A stretch of 64,000 nucleotides of DNA from Nonomuraea typhae (GTDB taxonomy: Bacteria; Actinomycetota; Actinomycetes; Streptosporangiales; Streptosporangiaceae): assembly GCF_009760925.1 (NCBI RefSeq), contig NZ_VRLV01000017.1, forward strand, positions 124,001 to 188,000. Reading direction: 5' to 3'. A program made the translations under genes and the position numbers. This document shows positions 48,948 through 61,233 of this stretch, one piece after another (positions within the stretch are counted from its first letter, which is position 1; each line of letters begins with the position of its first letter). The notes beneath the pieces are model-generated. The model ran no database searches. It saw only the letters and a list, made by a program, of their open reading frames with translations, and was not told the DNA's origin.

Positions 48948-50690
48948 GTGTTGCTGCGCATGTCGTCGTTGTTTCTTCGCACCCTGCGGGACGACCCGGC
49001 AGACGCGGAAGTCCCGAGCCACAAGCTCCTGGTCCGCGCCGGCTACGTACGCCGCGTCGCGCCCGGCATCTACTCCTGGCTGCCCCTGGGCATGAAGGTG
49101 CTGAAGAACGTCGAGGCCGTCATCCGCGACGAGATGAACAAGATGGGCGGCCAGGAAGTCCTCTTCCCCGCCCTGCTGCCCCGCGAGTACTACGAGGCCA
49201 CCGGCCGCTGGACCGAGTACGGCGACACGCTCTTCCGCCTGCAGGACCGCAAGGGCGCCGACTACCTCCTCGGCCCCACCCACGAAGAGCTCTTCACCGA
49301 CATGGTCAAGGGCGAATACTCCTCCTACAAGGACTACCCGGTCACGCTCTACCAGATCCAGACGAAGTACCGCGACGAGGCCCGCCCCCGCGCCGGCATC
49401 CTGCGCGGCCGCGAGTTCCTCATGAAGGACTCCTACAGCTTCGACCTGGACGACGACGGCCTCAAGCGCTCCTACGAGCAGCACCGCGAGGCATACATCA
49501 AGACGTTCGACCGCCTCGGCATCCACTACAAGATCGTCTTCGCGACCTCGGGCGCCATGGGCGGCTCGGCCTCGGAGGAGTTCCTGGCCCCGACGCCCAC
49601 CGGCGAGGACACGTTCGTCGCCTGCCACTCCTGCGGCTACGCCGCCAACGCCGAGGCCGTCACCACGCCCGCGCCCGCCGCCCGCCCCATCGAGGAGGCG
49701 GCGGCGTCGCAGGTGCTGGACACCCCGGACACCCCCACGATCGAGACGCTGGTCGACCACCTCACCGCGGTCCACGGCATCCGGGTGACCGCCGCCGACA
49801 CCCTCAAGAACGTCGTCGTCAAGATCACCACCCCCGGCTCCGACAAGGTCGAGACGCTGGTCGTCGGCGTGCCCGGCGACCGCGAGGTGGACTTCAAGCG
49901 CCTGGAGGCGTCCCTCGCCCCCGGCGAGCCCGCGATCTTCGAGGCCGAGGACTTCGCCAAGCACCCCGGCCTGGTCCGCGGCTACATCGGCCCGCAGGTC
50001 CTCAAGGACCTCGGCATCCGCTACCTCGTCGACCCCCGCGTCGTCACCGGCACCGCCTGGGTCACCGGTGCCAACGAGCCCGGCAAGCACGCCGTCAACG
50101 TGGTCGCCGGCCGCGACTTCACCCCCGACGGCACCATCGAGGCCGCCGAGGTGCGCGCCGGCGACGCCTGCCCCCGCTGCGGCAGCGACCTGACCATCGA
50201 CCGCGGCATCGAGATCGGCCACATCTTCCAGCTCGGCCGCAAGTACGCCGACGCCGCCGGCCTCGACGCCCTCGGCCCCGACGGCAAGCCCATCCGCATC
50301 ACCATGGGCTCCTACGGCATCGGCGTCTCCCGCGCCGTCGCCGTCATCGCCGAGCAGGCCCACGACGAGCTCGGCCTCGTCTGGCCGCGCGAGGTGGCGC
50401 CCGCGGACGTGCACATCGTCGGCACCGGCAAGGAGAACCAGGTCGAGGTCGCCCTGCAGCTCGCCGAGGAACTGACCGCCAAGGGCCTGCGCGTGCTGGT
50501 GGACGACCGCCCGAGCGTCTCGCCCGGCGTCAAGTTCAAGGACGCCGAACTGCTGGGCATGCCCACGATCGTGGTGATCGGCCGCGGCCTGTCCTCGGGC
50601 GTCGCGGAGCTGCGCGACCGCGCCTCGGGCACCAAGGAGGAGATCCCGCTGTCCGAGGCCGCCGACCGCGTCCTCGCCGCCTGCTCCTAG
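48948..50690 (+). CDS. proS: Prolyl-tRNA synthetase (bacterial type with editing domain)
   Basis: A 580-residue class II synthetase. VRAGYVRRVAPGIYSWLPLG (motif 1 region), KYRDEARPRAGILRGREFLMKDSYSF (motif 2) and TMGSYGIGVSRAVAVIAEQ (motif 3) are intact. The INS editing insertion (about 230-390) includes KNVVVKITTPGSDKVETLVVGVPGDREVDFKRLE. It charges tRNA-Pro. GTG start at 48948 after an AGGAG site. No T-box or tRNA-like leader was noticed upstream. Confidence 0.96.
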   Translation: MLLRMSSLFLRTLRDDPADAEVPSHKLLVRAGYVRRVAPGIYSWLPLGMKVLKNVEAVIRDEMNKMGGQEVLFPALLPREYYEATGRWTEYGDTLFRLQDRKGADYLLGPTHEELFTDMVKGEYSSYKDYPVTLYQIQTKYRDEARPRAGILRGREFLMKDSYSFDLDDDGLKRSYEQHREAYIKTFDRLGIHYKIVFATSGAMGGSASEEFLAPTPTGEDTFVACHSCGYAANAEAVTTPAPAARPIEEAAASQVLDTPDTPTIETLVDHLTAVHGIRVTAADTLKNVVVKITTPGSDKVETLVVGVPGDREVDFKRLEASLAPGEPAIFEAEDFAKHPGLVRGYIGPQVLKDLGIRYLVDPRVVTGTAWVTGANEPGKHAVNVVAGRDFTPDGTIEAAEVRAGDACPRCGSDLTIDRGIEIGHIFQLGRKYADAAGLDALGPDGKPIRITMGSYGIGVSRAVAVIAEQAHDELGLVWPREVAPADVHIVGTGKENQVEVALQLAEELTAKGLRVLVDDRPSVSPGVKFKDAELLGMPTIVVIGRGLSSGVAELRDRASGTKEEIPLSEAADRVLAACS

Positions 50691-50775
50691 CCCTTCCGGT
50701 ACGGCGGAGCCGCCGTGGAACTCTCCTTACCGGATCGTTCGTTGCCAGAACGTAACCGATCCCGAGGAGGGTTCC

Positions 50776-50979
50776 ATGGGCTGGCACTACCGGAAGTCCA
50801 TCAAGGTAGGCCCCTTCCGCATCAACCTCTCGCGCCACGGTGTCGGCCACAGCTTCGGCAACCGCCGCTTCCACGTGTCCACGACTCCCGACGGACGCCG
50901 CCACCTTTCCGTGCGCCTGCCCGGCGGCCTGCACGTCACCAAGACGCTGGGCCGCGGCCGGCGCCGCCACTACTACTAG
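50776..50979 (+). CDS. Small DUF4236 protein
   Basis: 67 residues: MGWHYRKSIKVGPFRINLSRHG, GHSFGNRRFHVSTTPDGRRHLSVRLPGG, ending GRGRRRHYY. This is the DUF4236 plan, a short beta-rich, highly basic protein of unknown role. ATG at 50776 after GAGGAGGG. Its TAG overlaps the stop of the DUF4439 gene on the other strand (CTAG). Confidence 0.82.
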   Translation: MGWHYRKSIKVGPFRINLSRHGVGHSFGNRRFHVSTTPDGRRHLSVRLPGGLHVTKTLGRGRRRHYY

Positions 50980-51416
50980 CCGGACGGCGACGGCGAGGGC
51001 TTGACGGCGGCGGGCATGCCGGGGAAGGCGGTCACCGACGGCCGGAAGCCGTAGCAGCGGGTGGCCGCCTCCTGCATGGCCAGCGCCGCGTACCGGCGCA
51101 GCGCCCCGTCGTCGCAGGCGGCCAGCTCCAGATAGGTGACGATGATGGCCTGCTCGACGTGGACGGCCAGCCGTACCGCCTCGGTGGGGTTGCCGGGGGT
51201 GACGGGCAGCGCGTAGGACGCCTCCGGCTCGGCCGGAGTGCCCTGGCGGGCGGTGATGAGCCCGCGGAGCTGGTCGCGGCGGGCCCGATGGGCGTCGAAG
51301 GCGGCCGTGGCCCTGGTGCGCAGGGAGCCGGTGGTGCGGGCGCCGATCAGGCCGTAGGCGTAGACGGCCGCGTGCTCGGCGGACAGCGCCTTGCGGAGCC
51401 GTTCGACGTCGTTCAC
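50976..51416 (-). CDS. Ferritin-like DUF4439 protein
   Basis: A 146-residue helical protein: RLRKALSAEHAAVYAYGLIGARTTG and VRLAVHVEQAIIVTYLELAACDDGALRRYAALAMQEAATR, with Glu/His placement of the ferritin-like DUF4439 family, plus a Pro/Ser-rich tail. GTG start overlaps the stop of the lipoprotein gene upstream (GTGA), so both are co-translated. Ferritin-like proteins may bind di-iron; the activity is unknown. Confidence 0.8.
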   Translation of the reverse strand: MNDVERLRKALSAEHAAVYAYGLIGARTTGSLRTRATAAFDAHRARRDQLRGLITARQGTPAEPEASYALPVTPGNPTEAVRLAVHVEQAIIVTYLELAACDDGALRRYAALAMQEAATRCYGFRPSVTAFPGMPAAVKPSPSPSG

Positions 51417-51886
51417 AGCGACCTCGGCAGCGACAGGGCGTGCAGCGCTTCACAGGCGCCGATGCTGGCGATGAGCTGCGCCAGGGCGGGGGAGGCGTCG
51501 GCGAGCTGGCGCGGGCGCAACGCGGCGGCCTTGCGCTCGACGTCGCGCAGCCGGGTCAGCGAGACCTTCGGCGGCGGCGACGGCGGGGCGGTCGACGGGC
51601 TTGCGGGCAGGGTGCCGGCGGCGGGAAAGCGGCGCCGCAGCTCGTCCAGATGGGCCCGGTGCCGGTCGCGGAAGGGGGCGAGCTTCTTGCCGCCCGAGGC
51701 GATGAGCGTGGTGTAGAGGCCGATCGTGCGCTCCTTGTCGGCGATCAGCTCGCGCATCAGGACGTGCTCGGGATCCTCCGGCTTGGGCGCCGGCCGCTCG
51801 GTGGCGCCGGGGGTGCTGCATCCGGCCAGGGCCGCCAGGCTCGCCCCGCCCGCGAGTACGGCACGGCGGGACGGTGGACGGCGCAC
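51413..51886 (-). CDS. Lipoprotein with Tat/Sec lipobox, DUF4439 partner
   Basis: A 157-residue lipoprotein. VRRPPSRRAVLAGGASLAALAGCSTPG gives a basic n-region and a lipobox ending at the Cys of LAGC. The mature part is helical (EHVLMRELIADKERTIGLYTTLIASGGKKLAPFRDRHRAHLDELRRRF), similar in plan to its downstream ferritin-like partner, so it may be the membrane-anchored half of the pair. GTG at 51886 after CGGAGG. Confidence 0.78.
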   Translation of the reverse strand: MRRPPSRRAVLAGGASLAALAGCSTPGATERPAPKPEDPEHVLMRELIADKERTIGLYTTLIASGGKKLAPFRDRHRAHLDELRRRFPAAGTLPASPSTAPPSPPPKVSLTRLRDVERKAAALRPRQLADASPALAQLIASIGACEALHALSLPRSL

Positions 51887-52119
51887 GGGTGAGACCTCCG
51901 GGAAACAGGACGCAGATAGCATCGTACGGGCTCGCGCCCGCTGTCGCCGCCACCAGCGGCTCGTCACGCGAGCGTGCCGAGTGGCGCTCGTTTCGTGCCC
52001 TGAGCCGGATAGGGTGTCAACTGTCGTCGCTGGCCGGGTGCCGTAAGGCAGCCACGACCGACCTAGAGCCGACGGCGAGGTACGCCCGGCTGTGAAACAT
52101 GACAATAGGGGAGGTCGAT

Positions 52120-52611
52120 ATGGGCAGCGCATCATCCCGCGACCACCTGATGAAGCTCCTGGAGCCCGTCGTCGGCGCTGAGGGTCTCGATCTGGAGGAC
52201 GTCACGGTCACCACGGCAGGCAAGCGCCGCCTGCTGCGCGTGATCGTCGACCGCGACGGCGGCGTGAGCCTCGACGACGTGGCGGAGGTGAGCCTGGCCG
52301 TCTCCAGCGCGCTCGACGACGACGACGCGATGGGCAGTGCCGCCTACACGCTCGAGGTGTCCTCTCCCGGAGTGGACCGCCCGCTGACGGAGCCGCGCCA
52401 CTGGCGCCGCGCGGCCAAGCGGCTGGTGAAGGCCGAACTACGTGACGGCTCCGTCGTGGAGGGCCGGATCACGGCCGCGGACGAGAGCGGAGTCGATCTC
52501 TCCGTGGACGGCGCCGAGCGCCGTCTGGACTATCAGGACCTCACCCGCGGACGGGTGCAGGTGGAATTCCGCCGGCTGGACGACGAAGACGTCGACGGCG
52601 GCGAAGGCTAA
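52120..52611 (+). CDS. rimP: Ribosome maturation factor RimP
   Basis: A 163-residue protein: MKLLEPVVGAEGLDLEDVTVTTAGKRRLLRVIVDRDGGVSLDDVAEVS, and YTLEVSSPGVDRPLTEPRHWRRAAKR is the conserved RimP region. Needed for 30S assembly. ATG at 52120 is favoured by GGGGAGG; an ATG at 52099 is possible. It is the first gene of the rimP-nusA-infB block. Confidence 0.93.
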   Translation: MGSASSRDHLMKLLEPVVGAEGLDLEDVTVTTAGKRRLLRVIVDRDGGVSLDDVAEVSLAVSSALDDDDAMGSAAYTLEVSSPGVDRPLTEPRHWRRAAKRLVKAELRDGSVVEGRITAADESGVDLSVDGAERRLDYQDLTRGRVQVEFRRLDDEDVDGGEG

Positions 52612-52622
52612 GGGGGAGCCTC

Positions 52623-53630
52623 GTGGACATCGACATGAGCGTCCTGCGCAGCCTGGAGCGGGAGAAGGACATCTCCTTCGACCTGGTCGTCAAGGCGATC
52701 GAGGACGCGCTGCTGATCGCCTACTTCCGCACCGAGGGCTCGGCCCAGAAGGCACGGGCCGAGCTGGACCGGCAGACCGGGCACGTCACCATCTGGGCGG
52801 CGGAGCTCGACGAGGAGGGCGAGGAGGTCGTCAGGGAGTTCGACGACACCCCGTCCAACTTCAGCCGGATCGCGGCCACGACCGCCAAGCAGGTCATCCT
52901 GCAGCAGCTGCGCGACGCCGAGGACGAGATCAACTTCGGTGAGTTCGCCAGCCGCGAGGGCGAGCTGGTCTCCGGCGTCATCCAGCAGGGCAAGGATCCC
53001 CGTGTGGTGCTGGTCGACCTGGGCAAGATCGAGGCGGTGCTCCCGCACCAGGAGCAGGTGCCGGGCGAGGACTACGTGCACGGCGAGCGCATCCGCGCCT
53101 ACGTGGTGCAGGTGAAGAAGGGTCACAAGGGCCCGTCGGTCACGCTCTCGCGCACGCATCCCGGCCTGGTGAAGAAGTTGTTCGCGCTGGAGGTGCCCGA
53201 GATCGCCGACGGCACCGTGGAGATCGCCGCCGTGGCCAGGGAGGCGGGCCACCGTACCAAGATCGCGGTGCGGTCGCGCAAGCCGGGTGTCAACGCCAAG
53301 GGCGCCTGCATCGGGCCGATGGGCTCGCGGGTGCGCAACGTGATGACCGAGCTGCACGGCGAGAAGATCGACATCATCGACTGGTCGGAAGATCCGGCGG
53401 AGTTCGTCGGGAATGCCCTGTCGCCGGCGCGTGTTTCCCACGTCGAGGTTCTGGATCTCCAGGGGAGGGTGGCGCGCGTCATCGTGCCCGACTACCAGCT
53501 CTCGCTGGCCATCGGCAAGGAGGGGCAGAACGCCCGGCTCGCCGCCCGCCTCACGGGGTGGCGGATCGACATCCGCTCCGACGCACAGGCAGAGGACGCC
53601 GCCGGTTCCGTAGATGCGTCAACACGGTAA
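52623..53630 (+). CDS. nusA: Transcription termination/antitermination factor NusA
   Basis: A 335-residue actinobacterial NusA: N-terminal RNAP-binding domain (MSVLRSLEREKDISFDLVVKAIEDALLIAYF), S1 domain (GELVSGVIQQGKDPRVVLVDLGKIEAVLPHQEQVPGE), and two KH domains (RTKIAVRSRKPGVNAKGACIGPMGSRVRNVMTELHGEKIDIIDW). The GTG at 52623 lies 11 bp after rimP. The first codons (VDIDMSVLRS) are typical. Confidence 0.95.
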   Translation: MDIDMSVLRSLEREKDISFDLVVKAIEDALLIAYFRTEGSAQKARAELDRQTGHVTIWAAELDEEGEEVVREFDDTPSNFSRIAATTAKQVILQQLRDAEDEINFGEFASREGELVSGVIQQGKDPRVVLVDLGKIEAVLPHQEQVPGEDYVHGERIRAYVVQVKKGHKGPSVTLSRTHPGLVKKLFALEVPEIADGTVEIAAVAREAGHRTKIAVRSRKPGVNAKGACIGPMGSRVRNVMTELHGEKIDIIDWSEDPAEFVGNALSPARVSHVEVLDLQGRVARVIVPDYQLSLAIGKEGQNARLAARLTGWRIDIRSDAQAEDAAGSVDASTR

Positions 53631-53928
53631 GCTGGAATATGGTGGCCGGGCGGCTCCACAGAGAACATGTGTGGGCTGCCGGGTTCGAACGGTTAAGTCC
53701 GAGCTGCTCCGACTGGTGTTGGCCGGGGATCATGTGGTCCCTGACCTGCGAGGACAGCTTCCCGGCCGGGGTGCTTCCCTGCATCCCGACCCGAGTTGTC
53801 TGGAGCTTGCCGAGCGTCGCCGAGCGTTTCCGCGCGCGTTTCGCGTGCCGGGGCCGCTTGACGTCTCGCGCGTGCGGGCCCACCTGGAAGAGGAGAACCA
53901 CGAAATGTCATGTAGGACGCCGAGTTGA
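53614..53928 (+). CDS. ylxR: YlxR-family RNA-binding protein (RNase P modulator)
   Basis: A 104-residue protein with PQRTCVGCRVRTVKSELLRLVLAGDHVVPDLRGQLPGRGASLHPDPSCLELAERRRAFPRAFRV, the YlxR plan. In other bacteria the nusA-operon YlxR/RnpM binds RNA and modulates RNase P. It overlaps the nusA 3' end by 17 bp. No better start than ATG 53614 is visible. Confidence 0.85.
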   Translation: MRQHGKLEYGGRAAPQRTCVGCRVRTVKSELLRLVLAGDHVVPDLRGQLPGRGASLHPDPSCLELAERRRAFPRAFRVPGPLDVSRVRAHLEEENHEMSCRTPS

Positions 53929-54040
53929 TGGGCGGAGTCAGATTGCTATGAGCGCCTGATGAGCACGCGGCGATGAAGACGTCAAGTTAACGACGGTCCG
54001 GACGGCACAGCCAGCCTCCCGGGCCGAGTAAGGGAGTGCA

Positions 54041-57172
<3,132 letters not shown>

Positions 57173-57181
57173 CACGTGGCC

Positions 57182-57212
57182 GGGCGCCCGGCGGACCATC
57201 CGCCGGGCGCCC
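57182..57212 (+). terminator. Hairpin after infB
   Basis: 14-bp stem GGGCGCCCGGCGGA / TCCGCCGGGCGCCC with a 3-base loop, 10 bp after the infB stop. No T run follows, so it may attenuate rather than fully terminate. Confidence 0.65.
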
Positions 57213-57292
57213 CTCGCGCGCCCGGCCTGGCTTTCCACCGCAGCGCAGCCGGGCGTGCGTTCTGAACTCGAGCAAAGCGGTGGTTGCCAACG

Positions 57293-57589
57293 ATGTATGT
57301 GGGTGCTCTGACCCTGGACATCCTGCTCGGCGACGTGCGCTCGCTGAAGCAGAAACGATCTGTCGTGCGTCCCCTGGTCGCCGAGGTCCTGCGGCGCTAC
57401 CCCAGTGCGGCCGCGGCCGAGACCGGACACCTCGACCTGCACCGCAGAGCGGAGATCGGCGTCGCCGTCGTCTCGTCCTCCGCGGCCAACTGCAAAGAGG
57501 TCCTGGACGCCTGCGAACGCCTGGTGGCCTATCGCCCCGAGATCGAGCTGCTGTCCGCCCGGCAGCGGATCTACAACGACGAAGAGTGA
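57293..57589 (+). CDS. DUF503 (YlxP-like) protein
   Basis: A 98-residue ferredoxin-like-fold protein: MYVGALTLDILLGDVRSLKQKRSVVRPLVAEVLRRYPSAAAAE, then GVAVVSSSAANCKEVLDACERLVAYRPEIELLSARQRIY. DUF503 sits between infB and rbfA in many Gram-positive genomes and probably aids ribosome work. The ATG at 57293 has a weak ribosome-binding site. Confidence 0.82.
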   Translation: MYVGALTLDILLGDVRSLKQKRSVVRPLVAEVLRRYPSAAAAETGHLDLHRRAEIGVAVVSSSAANCKEVLDACERLVAYRPEIELLSARQRIYNDEE

Positions 57590-57608
57590 GACAAAGGGGG
57601 ACTTTGAC

Positions 57609-58082
57609 ATGGTGGACGCCGCACGAGCGCGCAAGCTCGCCGACCGCATCCAGCAGATCGTCGCCGAAATGCTGGAGCGGCGGATCAAGGACCCACGCCT
57701 GGGCTTCGTGACCGTGACCGACACCCGTATCACGGCCGACCTGCGCGAGGCCACGGTCTTCTACACGGTCTTCGGCTCCGAGGCCGAGCGGGCCGACAGC
57801 GCCGCCGCGCTGGAGAGCGCCAAGGGCATCATCCGCTCGGAGGTCGGCAAGCAGACCGGGGTGCGCTTCACGCCCACGCTGACGTTCAAGCACGACCCGC
57901 TGCCCGACAGCGCCCGGCAGCTCGACAACCTCATCAACGCCGCGCGCGCCAAGGACGAGGAACTCGCCCGCCAGGCGGAGAACGCCACCTACGCCGGCGA
58001 CGCCGACCCCTACAAGAAGCCCGACACGGACGACGCGGACGAAGACGAGCCGTCCGACCACGCGGGGCACTCGACAGCATGA
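57609..58082 (+). CDS. rbfA: Ribosome-binding factor A
   Basis: A 157-residue RbfA: RKLADRIQQIVAEMLERRIKDPRLGFVTVTDTRITADLREATVFYTVFG and FTPTLTFKHDPLPDSARQLDNLI. It acts in late 30S maturation. C-terminal acidic tail (TDDADEDEPSDH). Its TGA overlaps the NrnA start (ATGA). Confidence 0.95.
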   Translation: MVDAARARKLADRIQQIVAEMLERRIKDPRLGFVTVTDTRITADLREATVFYTVFGSEAERADSAAALESAKGIIRSEVGKQTGVRFTPTLTFKHDPLPDSARQLDNLINAARAKDEELARQAENATYAGDADPYKKPDTDDADEDEPSDHAGHSTA

Positions 58083-59146
58083 CGCCCGACGTGCGCGACG
58101 GAGCTCGCGGGCGCCCTTCCCGGGGCGCCCCGGCCCGCGTTCTCGGCGGTACGGCGGAGCGTCCCGGTGGCCAGGCCGTGGGGGAGACGGCCTGGACCCG
58201 GGTGCTCTCCCTGGTACGGCAGGCCGACGAGGTGGCCCTGGCCTGCCACGTTTCGCCCGACGGCGACGCGCTGGGCTCGATGCTGGCCGTCGGCCTGGTG
58301 CTGCGCTCGATGGGCAAGAGGGTCGTGGCCTCCTTCGGCGACCGGAACTTCGCGGTGCCGCGGCTGCTGCGCTTCCTGCCCGGGCAGGACCTGCTCGTGC
58401 CGCCGGCCGGCTACCCGGCCGAGCCCGACCTGATGATCACCTTCGACTCGTCCACGCTCGACCGGCTCGGCCTGCTGGCCGTCAACGCCGGGAAGGCGCG
58501 CGAGGTCGTCGTCATGGACCATCACCCGTCCAACACCGGGTTCGGCACGATCGGGATCATCGACCCGGACGCGGCGGCCACGGCCGTCCTGGCCGAGCAG
58601 CTGATCTACCGGCTGGGCGGCGGCCTCGACCGCGACGTGGCCACGTGCCTGTATGCCGGGCTGGTCACCGACACCGGTTCCTTCCGGCACTCCTCCACGA
58701 CCGCGTCGGCGCACGAGATGGCCGCCCGGCTCGTGGCGACCGGGCTGCGCACCGACGAGATCGCCCGGGAGCTGTGGGACCGTTCCCCGTTCGGCTACCT
58801 CAAGGTGCTCGGCGCCGCCTTGGAGCGCGTCACCCTGGAGGACGGGCTGATCTGGACCTACGTCACGCGCCTCGACCGGGCCGCGTACGGCCTGCCGTAC
58901 GAGGAGGTGGAGGCCATCATCGACGTGGTCAGGCGGACCGACGAGGCCGAGGTGGCCGTCGTGCTCAAGGAGGACGACCTGGGCGCCTGGCAGGTGTCGA
59001 CGCGGTCCAAGGGCGCCGTGGACATGGCGGCCGTCTGCGCCGCGCTGGGCGGTGGCGGGCATCGCAGCGCCGCCGGGTTCACCTCGCACGAGAGCGTGGA
59101 GGCGACCATGGACAACATCCGGGCACTACTTCCGAGGAAGGCTTGA
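58079..59146 (+). CDS. DHH-family phosphoesterase (NrnA-like)
   Basis: A 355-residue nanoRNase/pAp-phosphatase-like protein: LACHVSPDGDALGSMLAVGL (motif I), ITFDSSTLDRLG, VVVMDHHPSNTGFG (DHH motif), GLVTDTGSFRHSSTT, and GGGGHRSAAGF in the DHHA1 domain. It degrades short RNA fragments and 3'-phosphoadenosine 5'-phosphate. Overlaps both rbfA (ATGA) and truB (TGATG). Confidence 0.92.
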   Translation: MTPDVRDGARGRPSRGAPARVLGGTAERPGGQAVGETAWTRVLSLVRQADEVALACHVSPDGDALGSMLAVGLVLRSMGKRVVASFGDRNFAVPRLLRFLPGQDLLVPPAGYPAEPDLMITFDSSTLDRLGLLAVNAGKAREVVVMDHHPSNTGFGTIGIIDPDAAATAVLAEQLIYRLGGGLDRDVATCLYAGLVTDTGSFRHSSTTASAHEMAARLVATGLRTDEIARELWDRSPFGYLKVLGAALERVTLEDGLIWTYVTRLDRAAYGLPYEEVEAIIDVVRRTDEAEVAVVLKEDDLGAWQVSTRSKGAVDMAAVCAALGGGGHRSAAGFTSHESVEATMDNIRALLPRKA

Positions 59147-60021
59147 TGGCCGAGAGCGGCTTGATCATCGTGGACAAGCCGGCCGAGTGGACGTCGCACG
59201 ACGTCGTCGGCAAGCTGCGCCGCATCGCCGGCACGCGGCGGGTGGGGCATGCGGGCACGCTGGATCCCATGGCCACCGGCGTGCTGGTGATCGGGGTGGA
59301 GAAGGCGACCCGGCTGCTGGGGCACCTGGCGCTGACCGAGAAGGTGTACGAGGCGACGTTCCGGCTGGGCGTCTCGACCAGCACCGACGACGCCGAGGGC
59401 GAGCTGCTGGCCACGACCTCGGCCGGCGGGGTGGCGGTGGAGGCGATCCACGCCGGGGTGGCGGCGCTGACCGGGCCGATCATGCAGGTGCCGCCGCAGG
59501 TGAGCGCGATCAAGGTGAACGGCGAGCGGGCCTACAAGCGGGCGCGGGCCGGTGAGGACGTCGAGTTGAAGGCGCGGCCGGTGACGGTGCACGCCTTCGA
59601 GGTGACGGCGGTGCGGGCGCACGACGACGTGGTGGACGTCGATGCCACGGTGCGGTGCTCGTCCGGGACCTACATTCGCTCGCTGGCCCGGGATCTGGGC
59701 GACGGGCTCGGGGTCGGCGGGCATCTGACGTATCTGCGGCGGACCCGCGTGGGGCCCTACGAGCTGTCGGCCGCGCGGACGATCGAGCAACTGGCCGAGG
59801 AGTGCGTGGTGCTGCCGATCGGGCAGGCGGTGGCGGCGGCCTTTCCCCGGATGGACGTGACGGCCGAGCAGGCGCGGGTCGTCTCCCACGGCGGACGGCT
59901 GGCCGCGGCCGGGCTGGGCGAGGGGCCGATCGGGGTGTTCGGGCCGGACGGCGAACTGCTCGCCCTGGTCGAGGAACAGGGCCGCACCGCCAAGCCCCTG
60001 GCCGTCTTCACCGCCGCCTGA
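59146..60021 (+). CDS. truB: tRNA pseudouridine-55 synthase TruB
   Basis: A 291-residue TruB: DKPAEWTSHDVVGKLRRI, GHAGTLDPMATGVLVIG with the catalytic Asp, QVPPQVSAIKVNGERAYKRARAG, and VRCSSGTYIRSLARDLGDGLG. It converts U55 of tRNA. ATG overlaps the DHH stop by one base. Confidence 0.95.
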   Translation: MAESGLIIVDKPAEWTSHDVVGKLRRIAGTRRVGHAGTLDPMATGVLVIGVEKATRLLGHLALTEKVYEATFRLGVSTSTDDAEGELLATTSAGGVAVEAIHAGVAALTGPIMQVPPQVSAIKVNGERAYKRARAGEDVELKARPVTVHAFEVTAVRAHDDVVDVDATVRCSSGTYIRSLARDLGDGLGVGGHLTYLRRTRVGPYELSAARTIEQLAEECVVLPIGQAVAAAFPRMDVTAEQARVVSHGGRLAAAGLGEGPIGVFGPDGELLALVEEQGRTAKPLAVFTAA

Positions 60022-60116
60022 CCGGCGCTAGCCCTGGGCCGCTTCCGGTCAGACCCGCCGCTTTCACGCGCCCGACTCCGGGCGACATGTCCGGAATGGC
60101 GTGGCATTGGTGGGTG

Positions 60117-61139
60117 TCAGGCGGGTTTTCTGGCGACCATGATGTCGCGGACGATGGCCTGGTCGACCCAGTGTTCGAAGTCCGGAAATTTCTGGACTTC
60201 GAGCCCGGACCCCTCCAGGATCCCGGCCAGGTCGTCGCGGCTGCCGCCGTAGGTGTTCCAGGAGATGCCCATCGCGCCCCCTGGCTTCAGCAGCTCCGCC
60301 CAGACGGGCACCGCCCTGCGGATCAGCTCCAGCGGGCTGCGGGACAGGCCGCCGCCCCCGCTCCGGCTGCCGTGCTGCACGCCGTACGGGGCGTCGGTGG
60401 CGATCACGTCGAACGAGCGCGGCCTGAAGAAGTCGCGCCCGCGCAGGGTGTCGGCGCTGACCACGCCCACCTGCTGCGTGTCGCCGCCCTTGAACGCCTC
60501 CTTGGTGGCGGCGAAGGTGACGTTGAGCCGCCGCCCGATCAGCGCCCGGTCACGCCGGACCGGGACCGTCTCGGCGGTGTGCTTGAGCCGCCGGTCGCGC
60601 AGCCACTTCTTGAGGAACCCGGAATACGCCTCGAAGTCCTTGCCGTCCACGTCCATGCCGTAGGCGTCGTAGCCGTACATGAGCGCCTGGTTGAGCGTGG
60701 TGCCCCGCCCGCACATCGGGTCGAACAGCGACAGATGCCCGCCGAGCGGGAAGTCGGTGGCCAGCACGGTCACGTTGAGCAGCAGCTTGGTGAAGTGCTC
60801 GTTGGTCTTGCCGGCGTACTTCTGGATGGTCAGCAGGTCGCTGCTCAGCTTGTCCAGCGGCGCCACGCTCAGCGGGCGCAGCAGCTCGCCCTCGACGCCG
60901 AACAGCGCGTAGACCGACGACAGGTTCGACAGCAGCGCCACGTCGTGCTCGTCCAGCGGGGTGGCGGTCTCGAAGCAGACGTACGGCACGCCGCCGACGA
61001 CCTCCTCGGCCACCTCCGCGACCTCGGCCCGGAGCGCCCGCCGGCCGAAGACCTCCAGCTCGGATCGGGTCAGGCGGATGGATGCCTCACCGTAGACCCG
61101 GTTGAAGGCAGGCAGGATCAGCAGCGCGTATCGAGGCAT
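60117..61139 (-). CDS. TRM11-like SAM-dependent methyltransferase
   Basis: A 340-residue methyltransferase: LFDPMCGRGTTLNQALMYGYDAYGMDVDGKDFEAYSGF is the SAM-binding motif I region and DAPYGVQHG the DPPY-type catalytic motif; the N-terminal part (RLTRSELEVFGRRALRAEVAEVAEEV) is helical and unlike a typical THUMP domain. Probably an RNA or nucleobase methyltransferase. It is convergent with truB, and divergent from ribF, whose start is about 95 bp away. Confidence 0.8.
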   Translation of the reverse strand: MPRYALLILPAFNRVYGEASIRLTRSELEVFGRRALRAEVAEVAEEVVGGVPYVCFETATPLDEHDVALLSNLSSVYALFGVEGELLRPLSVAPLDKLSSDLLTIQKYAGKTNEHFTKLLLNVTVLATDFPLGGHLSLFDPMCGRGTTLNQALMYGYDAYGMDVDGKDFEAYSGFLKKWLRDRRLKHTAETVPVRRDRALIGRRLNVTFAATKEAFKGGDTQQVGVVSADTLRGRDFFRPRSFDVIATDAPYGVQHGSRSGGGGLSRSPLELIRRAVPVWAELLKPGGAMGISWNTYGGSRDDLAGILEGSGLEVQKFPDFEHWVDQAIVRDIMVARKPA

Positions 61140-61233
61140 GATGCGACGATGCTACCCCTCGATGACAGGTGAACCCGGCGGGCATGGCAGGCTTGACGCT
61201 GTTGAGTGGTCACGGAAACGAATGGGGCCGGGC

